Source of the DNA: Cyclobacteriaceae bacterium
GTDB lineage: Bacteria > Bacteroidota > Bacteroidia > Cytophagales > Cyclobacteriaceae
Direction: 5' to 3'
Assembly (NCBI GenBank): GCA_028281285.1
Contig: JANQKF010000038.1
Span: 1 to 64,000 of the forward strand
Length of the DNA: 64,000 nucleotides
A model generated the notes under the pieces. It was not told the origin of the DNA. It saw only the letters and a list, made by a program, of their open reading frames with translations, and ran no database searches. The translations under genes were made by a program, and so were the position numbers. Shown piece after piece: positions 43,977 through 53,338 of this stretch (position 1 is the first letter of the stretch; every line of letters begins with the position of its first letter).

Positions 43977-46900
43977 ATGCCTAAACATCGTGTGACTCTG
44001 ATACTCAGGCCTTGCCTATTATGGGCATTTTTTTGCCTACCCTTTGAGAACATCTTTGGGCAAACGGCTATTACCACTCTCAACACGACAACCCAGTCCG
44101 CATCAAGCTCAACCACCTTGGTGACCTCACCTAGTGATGCAAGCAATTCTATAAGCCCAAATACACAATACAATATCAATTATGGGGGAGGAAATGACGT
44201 CTTTATCACTGATTACGTAATTGGTGGCACTACCTATGACAACTTCCTTCAGCCGGATTCGCTTGTTATAAGAAGAACGGACGGCAGCCGTTTTATTAAT
44301 ATTTGGTATTCGCTTACAAATATAGATACAGGCCCCAATCCTGACGAGCTGAATCTTGTACCCACTAAGGTAGACGAAGCAGATGCCATCTATCAAGCCG
44401 GACTTCTTAATGGTGGATATGACAATATCCTGGTAAACAATGACGACCTTGCCGGAGCAAGTATTCAGGCCCAAACTGAACGCGTGGACCTCATTTGGTA
44501 TTCCGGTATCAGAACTTCTGATCCAACCACCGCTGTTTTCCCGGTTATCGAACGAGGAGGTAATGATAATATCAAAGTTGCTGCAATTACTTCATTGGAT
44601 GGTAATGGTGATCCCTCTGGGTATACCTCGATGGTGACCATCTCATCAGGTGCTTGGACAGGAGGAACGGTCTCAGTGGGAACACAATTGATTCTCAGAA
44701 GACAGGTAGTTGGACAAGACCCTATACCAATTTTGAACAACGGTTCCCAGAATGTCGAAGGCGTTGCAGTCAGCTTTAATGATTTGGGTATTACTGCCAA
44801 TCAAGTTGTATACGGATACAGCATCTTTGCTTCTGACGTAAATCCGGACTCTCCGGATTTTCATGATTTAGTAGACTTTAATACCTTTCCCAATACCACA
44901 CTTTCTTCTGTATCGGGGCTCGATTTGGTAGCTGGGCTTGCTGCTGCCGTTGCGAGTGATGATGAACTTATTGAGAATGTAGGGCCCGGAGGGTTTAAAT
45001 CTGCCCTTTCTACCTGGTTAAAGGCAAATGAAGGCGTCACCTCATCAGCCTCTGATGGCGACCTCGTAACGCTATGGGAAGATCAGGCTATTGGCAATCA
45101 TGATTTTACTAACCTTGGAACTGCTCCAACTTATCGTAGTACAAGTAGCACGATTAACTTCAACCCCACAATAGACTTTTTGAATGGTAGTGAAACAGGT
45201 CTTCAGGTACCTGACAATGAAGACTTCAACGTAAAGTCAGTAAATGATGGCTATACCAATAAAGGCTTGAATATCGCCTTCAGGACGTCCTCGAACATCA
45301 CTACAAAACAACAATTATATGAACAAGGAGGAGGAACGAATGGACTGGGACTATACATTAGTGGCGGAAGCATACATCTATCAGTATGGAATAGGGGAAG
45401 TCAAGCTCAAGGAGATTGGAATGATAATGCCTCAAACATTGAAACGGTTTCAGCATCAGTGGCTACTGATACTGAATATATTATTACAATGGAATTTGAG
45501 GGAGACGCGGCCAGTTCAGGAAGTGGTCGTATTGAAGGTTTCTTAAATGGAGCATCGATTGGAAGTCTGACTACGCCTCACAGTCAAAATATCGGCCTAC
45601 TCTATAATCACGGTGGTGACATAGGTCTTGGTCAACATGATGGGGCTTCTGCATATCATGACAATTATACTGAAGGCGATTCATTCTATGGCGAAATCTC
45701 CGAATTCATTTACTGTAATGAGCCAGCGAATTTTGCCTTAGCAACACGCCAACGGATTGAAAGTTATCTCGCCATCAAATATGGAATCACTCTTGACCAA
45801 AGCTCTCCGTACAACTATGTTAACTCCGGAGGTAGTACAATATTTAATACTACTGATGCCGCCTCAATTGGAGGCTACCTGGAGTACAATGATGATATTG
45901 CCGGGATCGGAAGAGATGATGATTCCGAATTAATCCAATTGCAATCCAGAAGTGAAAACTCCGGAAGCATCGTGACCATGGAAAAAACAGGTGGATTTGC
46001 ACAAGATGATACCTGGCTGATCTGGGGTAATGATCAAGCCTCAACCGCAGAAACCTCTTTGCTCACAATGCCCGACACCATTGATATGCGGATCAGCAGA
46101 GTTTGGCGTGTGGCTGAGGAAGACAATGCCGGGGCTGTTTCGGTCAGTTTCGATTTGAACGAGCTTGGACTGACTGGGAAAACTGCAAGTGAATTAAGTC
46201 TCTTAATTGCTGGGACCAGTTCAAATGCTGACTTTAGTAGTGCCACCGTACTTACTGGTGGGATTATAGCCGGAACCACTATCACATTCTCGGGAGTTAC
46301 TTTCGCTGATGGAGAATACTTTACCTTAGGAACTGACTTTGCCATTTGTTCTCCTGGTGGTGTGGAAACAGATCTGGCCCTGTGGTATAAAGCCGATGCC
46401 GGCACCAACACCACAGTAGATGGGGCAGACGTCACCTCCTGGGCTGATCAATCCATTAATGGAAATAATGCCTCTGAGAATAATGGAGGTGGTATACCGG
46501 AAGAGCCAACATTCAGACAGGGGGTGGCCAATTATAATCCTGCTATCCGTTTTACAGATCCGGGAGGAACCACATACTCCTACTTAAGATCCACCAGCAA
46601 CCCCGCCACTGACGACATGACATTGGTCGGAGTATTTTCGACCACGCAAAGTGAAGGTTCGAGTGACTTCTGGGAATCTCCACAGATCATTGGTGGAGAC
46701 GAAGGAACGGTGAATGGTGCAACAGCTTCACTCGGCCTGTCAACAGGAAATATCTTTGGTAAAATCAAGGCAGATGATAATATCAACAACAGTGTAGTCA
46801 GTTCGAGCACTTACAATGATGGGCAAATGAGAATAGGAACGGTTACCCGAGTCAGAGGAGCATCCGGGGCGCTAGAACTCTATGTGGATTCTGAGAATGT

Positions 46901-49900
46901 GGATTCTGGTACCTCTGATAACAACCAAACCAACCTCTCACTCGCAGTTGGAATAGGAAACAGTGATGCGGAATTCGCAGATGCACAATTTGCCGGAGAT
47001 ATTCCTGAAGTAATTGTCTTTGCCGATGATCTTGATTCTGATGAATTGAATCGTGTAGAATCCTATCTGGCCATCCGGTATGGAATTACAAGAAATGGTG
47101 TTAATGATGGGGGTACCGTATCAATTGATGAAAGAGACTATAGACGTTCAGATGGAACAGCCATTTGGGACTATTCTGTAAGAACTTCAACCTACTATCA
47201 TGACATTGCTGGAATAGGAAGAGATGATCAAAGTTGTTATCAGCAGCTCCAAAGTTCTAGTGTAAATAGTGATGGTATTGTTTCCATGGGACTCGGAACA
47301 ATTGCTGCTAACAATGCCTCAAACCCTAACTCTTTCGCTACCGATGGCGCATTCTTAGTGTGGGGAGATGATGATGCTTCAATCAGTTTTGCCGGAAGGA
47401 CCACTGGTGTTACCGGAATTGGCAATGTAACCGAGCGAGTTACCCGAATCTGGCATGTACAAGAGACCGAAACCGTTGGTGCAACCGATATCTGGTTTGA
47501 TCTTACCGGACAAGGTTTTGGAACAACTTTGTCTGATTATCAGCTCATCGTTTCTGATGATTCCGGATTAGGTACTCCAACCCTTTACCAAGCCTCATCT
47601 ATTGATGGAAGTGTGGTGAAATTTAGCGGTATTGATTTAACCAACGATCAGTATTTTACCTTAGGGACAGCTCGAGAGCTTTGTGGACCGGGTGGTGTAA
47701 CCGGTAATATGAGAATTTGGTTAAGAGCCAATGCAGGTACAAACACGACCACTAACGGTTCGGATGTTACTTCTTGGTCGGATCAATCCGGATTCAGCAA
47801 CAACGCCACTGCAACCAACGCACCTGAATTCAATGATAACAATCATAACTTCAATCCTTCGGTAGATTTTACTTCTGCAAACTCCGATGTAATGCAGATT
47901 GCCGATGCGGCTAATGATAGCCCGGATCAACAAGCTGTATTTCTTGTGGGCACGATTAATTCTGGCTCAGCAAGTTGGTCTCCTTTTATTATGAAAACCG
48001 CCAGTTATGATTGGCCAAACGGATGGGGTCTAACAAGAAACAACAGCAATGCTGAAATCTACTTTCATAAGGATAGTTATACTGACAATAATAGTGGTGC
48101 TGACTATGCCAGTGCCTCCATTTCCTACGATGTGCCAAATGTACATATTGCATACAAGGATGCCACCACCTACTTCTACAGTCTCGACTTGGGAACTCCG
48201 GATTCTGATACGCCTAACTCCGCCTACCTAAGTTCAGACAATGTTACATTCCTTGGAGCTACTCCCGGTGGTACAGGGACAACCAACAATACCACTCCAC
48301 AAAATTTCCTCGAAGGATCGATTTCCGAAGTAATCATGTTTGAAGATGACCTCACTGCTGCGGAACGAGAAAGAATTGCGAGTTACCTGGCGGTGAAGTA
48401 TGGAATTACACTGGACAATGGCGCAGGAGGCACTGCAGGAGATTATACCAGAGCGGACGGAACCATCATCTGGGATGCTTCAGACTATGCTACCTATCAT
48501 AACGATGTGGCTGGAATTGGGCGAGATGATGATGGATGTTTCTCTCAGAAACAATCTCACAGCGTGAATACAGATGACATTCTAACAGTCGGTCTTGGAA
48601 GTGTTGCCAGTACCAATGCGCTTAATGTAAACTCGTTTGATGATGACGGAGACTATTTCATGTGGGGAAATGACGATGGTGGAACGGGTATTGGATCTGT
48701 AAATACATCTGATGTACCTAGCACAGTAGCTCAACGAATGCAGCGGGTTTGGAGAGTAAACGATGAAGGTACTGTGGGTGATACTGAATTGCAGTTTGAT
48801 CTGGCTACACTAGGTTACAGTTCCAATGCTGAGGACTTTAGATTGATAGTTTCCAATACTTCAACGATGGCCGATGGTACACTGATCGCAGGTGGAACAT
48901 TCAATGGTGATGTCCTTTCTTTCAGTGGAATCAATCTGACTGACGGACAGTATTTCACTTTAGCCACCGCATTGGAGACCTGTGGTCCGGGTGGAGTGAA
49001 TTCGAATATCGAGATTTGGATGAGAGCCGATTTAGAGGTCTATTCCGATGCCGGAACCACATTGGCCACTGATGGACAAGATGTCCAGCAATGGGATGAT
49101 CAAAGCTCTCCGGCCAGAGATGGTAGTGAAACTGATCTTGGAGGTGGTACACCAGTAGAGCCGACTTATGATACAGCACAAATTAACTTTAACCCTGTTG
49201 TAAGCTTTATTGATCCAAATTCAACGAACAGTTCCTACATTGAGACAAGTACCTTCACTCCTGTTGGAAACGATATGACAATGATTTCTGTCTTCAGGTC
49301 AGGACAAGATCAGGGAAGTTCCGGAGATTTTGTGAACACACCTGCACTTATTGGAGGAAGTGAAACCAGCAGTTCTAACGATTTCGGTCTCGGGTTCTTC
49401 GAAGGCCAGGTCATCATCAATGCCAACACTACTGATGTATTTGATGCCACTACTACTGGAACTTACAACGATAATCAACCTCATATAGCATTAGCCACCA
49501 GGGACCAATCCACGGGCAATGTAGAGATATTTATGACCGGACAAACTGATGCAACGGGAACGGGGAGTACGGCTACCCTTAACGGTGCATCAAGTCTTGG
49601 AATCGGCAATCATAGTGATGGCGATGTACAGGCGCAATACAATGGCGATATTGCCGAGACCATTGTCTTCTCCTCAGTACTTACTGGTGAAGAGCAATCC
49701 AGAGTTGAAACTTATCTCGCCTTGAAATACGGATTGACCCTTTCAAACAACCGTGACGGAGACGGTACTCCAAATGAAATTATCGAAGCCAATGGAGCCG
49801 GTACGGCTGATGATGTTAATGAGGGGGACTATGTTGCTGGTGACGGTGGTATCATTTGGGATTATGATGATCAAGGGGCTACTTATTACAACGATATTTT

Positions 49901-50918
49901 CGGTATTGGCCGTGACGATATCTCGTGTTTTGAACAACAGAAATCAAAGAGTGAAAACTCTGACGCCATGGTGACCTTCGATCTCAATGGAAGCTTCAGT
50001 GCTGATGACTCCTGGTTAATCTCCGGAAACGACAATGCGCCAGTGGAAGCAATTGACAACAATGAAAGACCTGCGTCTATCAATAGTAGGCTGAATCGCG
50101 AATGGAGAGTTCAGGAAACAGGTACCGTTGGTACCATTCGGCTTACCTATGATATTTCATCCATTACAGGGACTCCTACAGGAGATAATAACCTGAACCT
50201 TGTAAGATTAATGGTCGATGACGATGGAGATTTCAGGAGCGGTGTGACACTGATTGCACCTAACTCTATTGATGGTGGTGCAAAAACTGTGACCTTCGAA
50301 GTGGACTTCACTGATGGGCAATACTATACCCTCGGGTCTATCGAGTCCAATGCTCTTCCAATAACGCTGATCTCATTTGAAGCCAAAGCCAACGAGAACA
50401 ACCAAGTTGAGGTCATTTGGGCCACCGCTGAAGAAATCGACAATTCCTTCTTTACCATTGAAAGAAGCGTGGACGGTATCAATTTCGAAGCTGTAGGATT
50501 TGAAGAGGGAGCAGGAAATAGCAGTACAATTCTAGAATACTCCTTCGTTGATTACGAACCTTTGGAAGGAATTTCATATTACCGCCTGAAACAAACCGAT
50601 TTCAATGGGGAATTCGACTACTCGGAAGTCTCCAGAGTAGCGGTCTATACCGAAGAGAGTATCATTCATAAAGTAGTGCCTAATCCAGTAACAAGAGGTG
50701 AGAATTTCAGGGTAATATATCCTGTAGAAACTGAACAGAATGTCAGGGTATCCATTGCCAACGCCAATGGAATTACTACCTACAACCAAATTGTTAGGGT
50801 ACAGCCAGAGGATGGGGAAATAGTGGTGAATACATCACGACTTTCAAAAGGTCTCTATTTCATCCAGATTATAGATCAAAACCTTCAGAATATCACGCTT
50901 AAGTTCATTGTTAACTAA
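43977..50918 (+). CDS. Giant T9SS-secreted LamG-module protein, paralogue 3 of 3
   Basis: 2313 residues from ATG 43977, which gives a normal signal peptide (MPKHRVTLILRPCLLWAFFC ... FGQ) and is preceded by AGAGGA; an in-frame ATG at 43881 would add 32 polar residues in front and is less likely. Plan: N-terminal domain (TYDNFLQPDSLVIRRTDGSRF), four LamG-like modules from residues ~335, 790, 1235 and 1667 each with a GIGRDD motif, a fibronectin-like domain from ~2125 (ALPITLISFEAK), and a type A T9SS sorting domain (VVPNPVTRGE, ending NITLKFIVN). Module 4 (RADLEVYSDAG) is closer to module 4 of paralogue 1 than of paralogue 2. The 3' end overlaps the convergent methyltransferase gene by 8 bases. 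Function: inferred secreted adhesin/surface protein. Confidence 0.85.
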   Translation: MPKHRVTLILRPCLLWAFFCLPFENIFGQTAITTLNTTTQSASSSTTLVTSPSDASNSISPNTQYNINYGGGNDVFITDYVIGGTTYDNFLQPDSLVIRRTDGSRFINIWYSLTNIDTGPNPDELNLVPTKVDEADAIYQAGLLNGGYDNILVNNDDLAGASIQAQTERVDLIWYSGIRTSDPTTAVFPVIERGGNDNIKVAAITSLDGNGDPSGYTSMVTISSGAWTGGTVSVGTQLILRRQVVGQDPIPILNNGSQNVEGVAVSFNDLGITANQVVYGYSIFASDVNPDSPDFHDLVDFNTFPNTTLSSVSGLDLVAGLAAAVASDDELIENVGPGGFKSALSTWLKANEGVTSSASDGDLVTLWEDQAIGNHDFTNLGTAPTYRSTSSTINFNPTIDFLNGSETGLQVPDNEDFNVKSVNDGYTNKGLNIAFRTSSNITTKQQLYEQGGGTNGLGLYISGGSIHLSVWNRGSQAQGDWNDNASNIETVSASVATDTEYIITMEFEGDAASSGSGRIEGFLNGASIGSLTTPHSQNIGLLYNHGGDIGLGQHDGASAYHDNYTEGDSFYGEISEFIYCNEPANFALATRQRIESYLAIKYGITLDQSSPYNYVNSGGSTIFNTTDAASIGGYLEYNDDIAGIGRDDDSELIQLQSRSENSGSIVTMEKTGGFAQDDTWLIWGNDQASTAETSLLTMPDTIDMRISRVWRVAEEDNAGAVSVSFDLNELGLTGKTASELSLLIAGTSSNADFSSATVLTGGIIAGTTITFSGVTFADGEYFTLGTDFAICSPGGVETDLALWYKADAGTNTTVDGADVTSWADQSINGNNASENNGGGIPEEPTFRQGVANYNPAIRFTDPGGTTYSYLRSTSNPATDDMTLVGVFSTTQSEGSSDFWESPQIIGGDEGTVNGATASLGLSTGNIFGKIKADDNINNSVVSSSTYNDGQMRIGTVTRVRGASGALELYVDSENVDSGTSDNNQTNLSLAVGIGNSDAEFADAQFAGDIPEVIVFADDLDSDELNRVESYLAIRYGITRNGVNDGGTVSIDERDYRRSDGTAIWDYSVRTSTYYHDIAGIGRDDQSCYQQLQSSSVNSDGIVSMGLGTIAANNASNPNSFATDGAFLVWGDDDASISFAGRTTGVTGIGNVTERVTRIWHVQETETVGATDIWFDLTGQGFGTTLSDYQLIVSDDSGLGTPTLYQASSIDGSVVKFSGIDLTNDQYFTLGTARELCGPGGVTGNMRIWLRANAGTNTTTNGSDVTSWSDQSGFSNNATATNAPEFNDNNHNFNPSVDFTSANSDVMQIADAANDSPDQQAVFLVGTINSGSASWSPFIMKTASYDWPNGWGLTRNNSNAEIYFHKDSYTDNNSGADYASASISYDVPNVHIAYKDATTYFYSLDLGTPDSDTPNSAYLSSDNVTFLGATPGGTGTTNNTTPQNFLEGSISEVIMFEDDLTAAERERIASYLAVKYGITLDNGAGGTAGDYTRADGTIIWDASDYATYHNDVAGIGRDDDGCFSQKQSHSVNTDDILTVGLGSVASTNALNVNSFDDDGDYFMWGNDDGGTGIGSVNTSDVPSTVAQRMQRVWRVNDEGTVGDTELQFDLATLGYSSNAEDFRLIVSNTSTMADGTLIAGGTFNGDVLSFSGINLTDGQYFTLATALETCGPGGVNSNIEIWMRADLEVYSDAGTTLATDGQDVQQWDDQSSPARDGSETDLGGGTPVEPTYDTAQINFNPVVSFIDPNSTNSSYIETSTFTPVGNDMTMISVFRSGQDQGSSGDFVNTPALIGGSETSSSNDFGLGFFEGQVIINANTTDVFDATTTGTYNDNQPHIALATRDQSTGNVEIFMTGQTDATGTGSTATLNGASSLGIGNHSDGDVQAQYNGDIAETIVFSSVLTGEEQSRVETYLALKYGLTLSNNRDGDGTPNEIIEANGAGTADDVNEGDYVAGDGGIIWDYDDQGATYYNDIFGIGRDDISCFEQQKSKSENSDAMVTFDLNGSFSADDSWLISGNDNAPVEAIDNNERPASINSRLNREWRVQETGTVGTIRLTYDISSITGTPTGDNNLNLVRLMVDDDGDFRSGVTLIAPNSIDGGAKTVTFEVDFTDGQYYTLGSIESNALPITLISFEAKANENNQVEVIWATAEEIDNSFFTIERSVDGINFEAVGFEEGAGNSSTILEYSFVDYEPLEGISYYRLKQTDFNGEFDYSEVSRVAVYTEESIIHKVVPNPVTRGENFRVIYPVETEQNVRVSIANANGITTYNQIVRVQPEDGEIVVNTSRLSKGLYFIQIIDQNLQNITLKFIVN

Positions 50919-51525
50919 GGGAATAGATGGCAGAATAAATCAAGCCATTAAAATATTCTTTTCGTTCATTTTCCTGAAGACCCTGATTCAAAAGTAGTTT
51001 TCGAAAATCGGCTAGTTTCTTTGCTTGTAGGTTGGCCAACATATTAAAAAACCGGTGCATACTCCAGAGAAGAACTTTGTGATAGAGTCGACCCGTTTTT
51101 TGAAAATCCGTGCATATCCAAATCCCCTTATCACTCAGCAACTTGGTGAAGTGTTCTATCGCAGAGGCCAACTCGACCTCATCAAATACATCCAGGAAAA
51201 AGTTGGTAATGATTGTATCGTATGATCCAGATTGAATTTGATGATAACTCCCCTTGATAAAATTCACATGATTACCCCCGGCATTACGAGACTTAGACAG
51301 TTCCATCATTTTGTTTGAACTGTCCACATAGTCAATCGACAGATTTTCCTTGATACTGCCCAATTCCTCAAGAATCCAACCCGTTCCGCCACCAACAATT
51401 AGAACTTTTGCAGAATCAGGGATTCTATTCAAAAAATGTACTTGTGACTTTTTGATTGAATTACCAAAGATCAGCCTTGCCAAGCCATCGTATGTCCCTG
51501 CTACCTTGTCAAAATTACTTTCCAT
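50911..51525 (-). CDS. Class I SAM-dependent methyltransferase
   Basis: 204 residues. Opening ESNFDKVAGTYDGLARLIFGN is like that of ubiquinone/menaquinone (UbiE/MenG) and phospholipid methyltransferases. The SAM loop is VLIVGGGTGWILEEL, the acidic end of strand 2 is DYVDSS, and motif IV is TIITNFFLDVFDE. The C-terminal half is shortened and carries WSMHRFFNMLAN, suggesting membrane contact. The ATG overlaps the stop of the UbiA-like gene (TGATG), so the two are translated together and probably act on the same prenylated or lipid substrate. The substrate cannot be told from sequence. Convergent with, and overlapping by 8 bases, the third giant gene. Confidence 0.85.
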   Translation of the reverse strand: MESNFDKVAGTYDGLARLIFGNSIKKSQVHFLNRIPDSAKVLIVGGGTGWILEELGSIKENLSIDYVDSSNKMMELSKSRNAGGNHVNFIKGSYHQIQSGSYDTIITNFFLDVFDEVELASAIEHFTKLLSDKGIWICTDFQKTGRLYHKVLLWSMHRFFNMLANLQAKKLADFRKLLLNQGLQENERKEYFNGLIYSAIYSLS

Positions 51526-52361
51526 CAGAGAAACGCCAATGCAGGAACAAAGAAGATTCCATCGCCAAGGATTCTATAAAGTCCATTCTTTTTGAAATAT
51601 TCAGGCCATAGCGCCAGACCAATCAACATGGTTATCATGACAAGAAAAACGTACTGAGCCGTATACCATTGATTCATCGACCAAAAACCGCTGAAACCAA
51701 AAAGCCCTATTGCTGATAACACAATTGCAATTGTCAAGAACAGGTTAATCAACCTACGCACCTTCCTCTCTCCTAGCGTAACCACAATGGAATTCATTTG
51801 GTCCTGTCGATCTGTTTCGATTTCATAAAGAGGAAAAATCATCAGGTTGAGCAGAACAATAACCAGGAATTGAAGAAATAAGAAGCCTATGGAATAACCA
51901 ACATCATAAGTTATGCTCAGTGGACCTGCAAAGACACCAAAACTATAGATCATAGCCGCACTCATTTCCTTGTGCAAAAGGGTCTTTCTTTGAACCAGTC
52001 GAATCGTCAAAAAATAGATTCCTACGCAAAATGTCAGTACAAAGCCAAACTTTACGGTTTCCATTCGAAGAAAGCTCATGTTCCAAAGCCCTACACTAAA
52101 AGCGATTATAGACAACACAATAAGCAACTTGAAGTGGCGCTGATGGAAGGCATGTCTTGGGTTATTGGCTTTTCCCTCAATCGCTCTCGCATCCAATAAA
52201 TGGTCGGCTGTGTAGATAAGCCATATTGCAATTCCTAAACCAATCAATATTGAGAGGTCAATAGAGACACCAACAGTTTTGGCGATAAACAGTGAAGAAA
52301 CAATTGCCCCCAAAACCACATCAAGGCTTAGAAACTGTATGTATTTCCAGATTTTCAACAT
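51525..52361 (-). CDS. UbiA-like membrane prenyltransferase family protein
   Basis: 278 residues with eight or nine predicted membrane helices. UbiA-type enzymes transfer a prenyl chain to an acceptor inside the membrane using two Asp-rich motifs. Here motif 1 is reduced to YTADHLLDAR (the usual N-D pair at the front is missing, two Asp remain) and motif 2 is YEIETDRQDQ. Both loops are therefore recognisable but divergent, and the acceptor may be unusual. It starts at ATG 52361, directly against the T tract of the atp-operon terminator (52362-52393), and ends coupled to the methyltransferase gene (TGATG). How it is transcribed is unclear: either by read-through of the terminator or from a promoter inside atpG. 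Confidence 0.75.
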   Translation of the reverse strand: MLKIWKYIQFLSLDVVLGAIVSSLFIAKTVGVSIDLSILIGLGIAIWLIYTADHLLDARAIEGKANNPRHAFHQRHFKLLIVLSIIAFSVGLWNMSFLRMETVKFGFVLTFCVGIYFLTIRLVQRKTLLHKEMSAAMIYSFGVFAGPLSITYDVGYSIGFLFLQFLVIVLLNLMIFPLYEIETDRQDQMNSIVVTLGERKVRRLINLFLTIAIVLSAIGLFGFSGFWSMNQWYTAQYVFLVMITMLIGLALWPEYFKKNGLYRILGDGIFFVPALAFL

Positions 52362-52393
52362 AAAAAACCCTGACGCGAATTATCGGTCAGGGT
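52362..52393 (-). terminator. Intrinsic terminator of the atp operon
   Basis: Minus strand: ACCCTGAC stem, 11-base loop, GTCAGGGT, then six Ts (As at 52362-52367 on the plus strand). It is 24 bases after the atpG stop and abuts the UbiA-like start codon. Confidence 0.9.
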
Positions 52394-52417
52394 CAAATAT
52401 AATTTCAAAATTGATTT

Positions 52418-53296
52418 TTAGCTGTCAGCCGCCAAAGCTTCTGCACCACCCACGATCTCAAGAATCTCTTTCGTAATGGCCGCCTGACGAGTTCTGTTAT
52501 ACGTCAACTTCAATTCCTTCAACAACTCACCAGCGTTATCGGTGGCTTTGCCCATTGCCGTCATTCGCGCCCCATGCTCGGAAGCATTGGATTCCAAAAC
52601 TGCCTTGTAGAATTGTATCTTCAATGATTTTGGAATCAACTCCTCTACGATAAAGTCTTTAGAAGGCTCATAAATGTAGTCCGTATTTGAAGACACCCCT
52701 TCATCGGTCTCTTTAGGCAAAACAGGTAGTAATTGCTCTGACCTGATAATCTGGGTTGCTACGTTTTTGAATTCGTTATAAATGACAACCACGCGATCGT
52801 AATCACCGTTTTCAAATCCATTCATTGCGTATTCGGCAGCATCTCTGACATTATCAAAGCTCAAATCACCGAATACATCCCAATACTGATCAATTACAGG
52901 ATCTGTTCCTTTCTTAAACTTATCGAAAGACTTTTTACCAACTGGCATTATATCTACTTCAACACCATTGTACTCATTATTTGAAAGTAAGTTTCTTACC
53001 GCCTTGAATACGTTGGAGTTGAATGCTCCGCACAATCCTCTATCCGAAGTGACTGGAACAATAAGCACTTTCTTCAGGTCTCTGACAACTCCATACTTAT
53101 TCATGGATTCATCGTCACTACCGGAAGAAACGTTGGCAAGAATTGTCGACAGCTTTTCAGAGTAAGGTCGCATTTGAACAATACGATCCTGGGCTCTTCT
53201 CAACTTGGCAGCCGCCACCATTTTCATGGCCTTGGTAATCTGCTGAGTCGAACTAACCGACTTAATTCTTTCCTTTACTTCTTTTAAGTTCGCCAT
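52418..53296 (-). CDS. atpG: F-type ATP synthase gamma subunit
   Basis: The central shaft of F1, turning inside the alpha3beta3 ring. 292 residues, normal length. The N-terminal shaft helix MANLKEVKERIKSVSSTQQITKAMKMVAAAKLRRA and the C-terminal helix MGKATDNAGELLKELKLTYNRTRQAAITKEILEIVGGAEA are the two conserved coiled-coil parts; the middle has SDRGLCGAFNSNVFK. Last gene of the atp operon, followed after 24 bases by a terminator. Confidence 0.97.
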   Translation of the reverse strand: MANLKEVKERIKSVSSTQQITKAMKMVAAAKLRRAQDRIVQMRPYSEKLSTILANVSSGSDDESMNKYGVVRDLKKVLIVPVTSDRGLCGAFNSNVFKAVRNLLSNNEYNGVEVDIMPVGKKSFDKFKKGTDPVIDQYWDVFGDLSFDNVRDAAEYAMNGFENGDYDRVVVIYNEFKNVATQIIRSEQLLPVLPKETDEGVSSNTDYIYEPSKDFIVEELIPKSLKIQFYKAVLESNASEHGARMTAMGKATDNAGELLKELKLTYNRTRQAAITKEILEIVGGAEALAADS

Positions 53297-53338
53297 TCTC
53301 TATTGACTAATGGGGAGTCAACCTCCCCTTGTAATCGA

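Noticed and set aside
29522..50918. Possible assembly duplication behind the three giant genes
   Set aside because: The copies have diverged throughout at protein and DNA level and have different upstream regions, so they are true paralogues.
4858..50918. CRISPR array or short DNA tandem repeats in the repeat-rich genes
   Set aside because: Repeats are protein-level modules of about 90 or 450 residues with diverged DNA; no regular short direct repeats with spacers.
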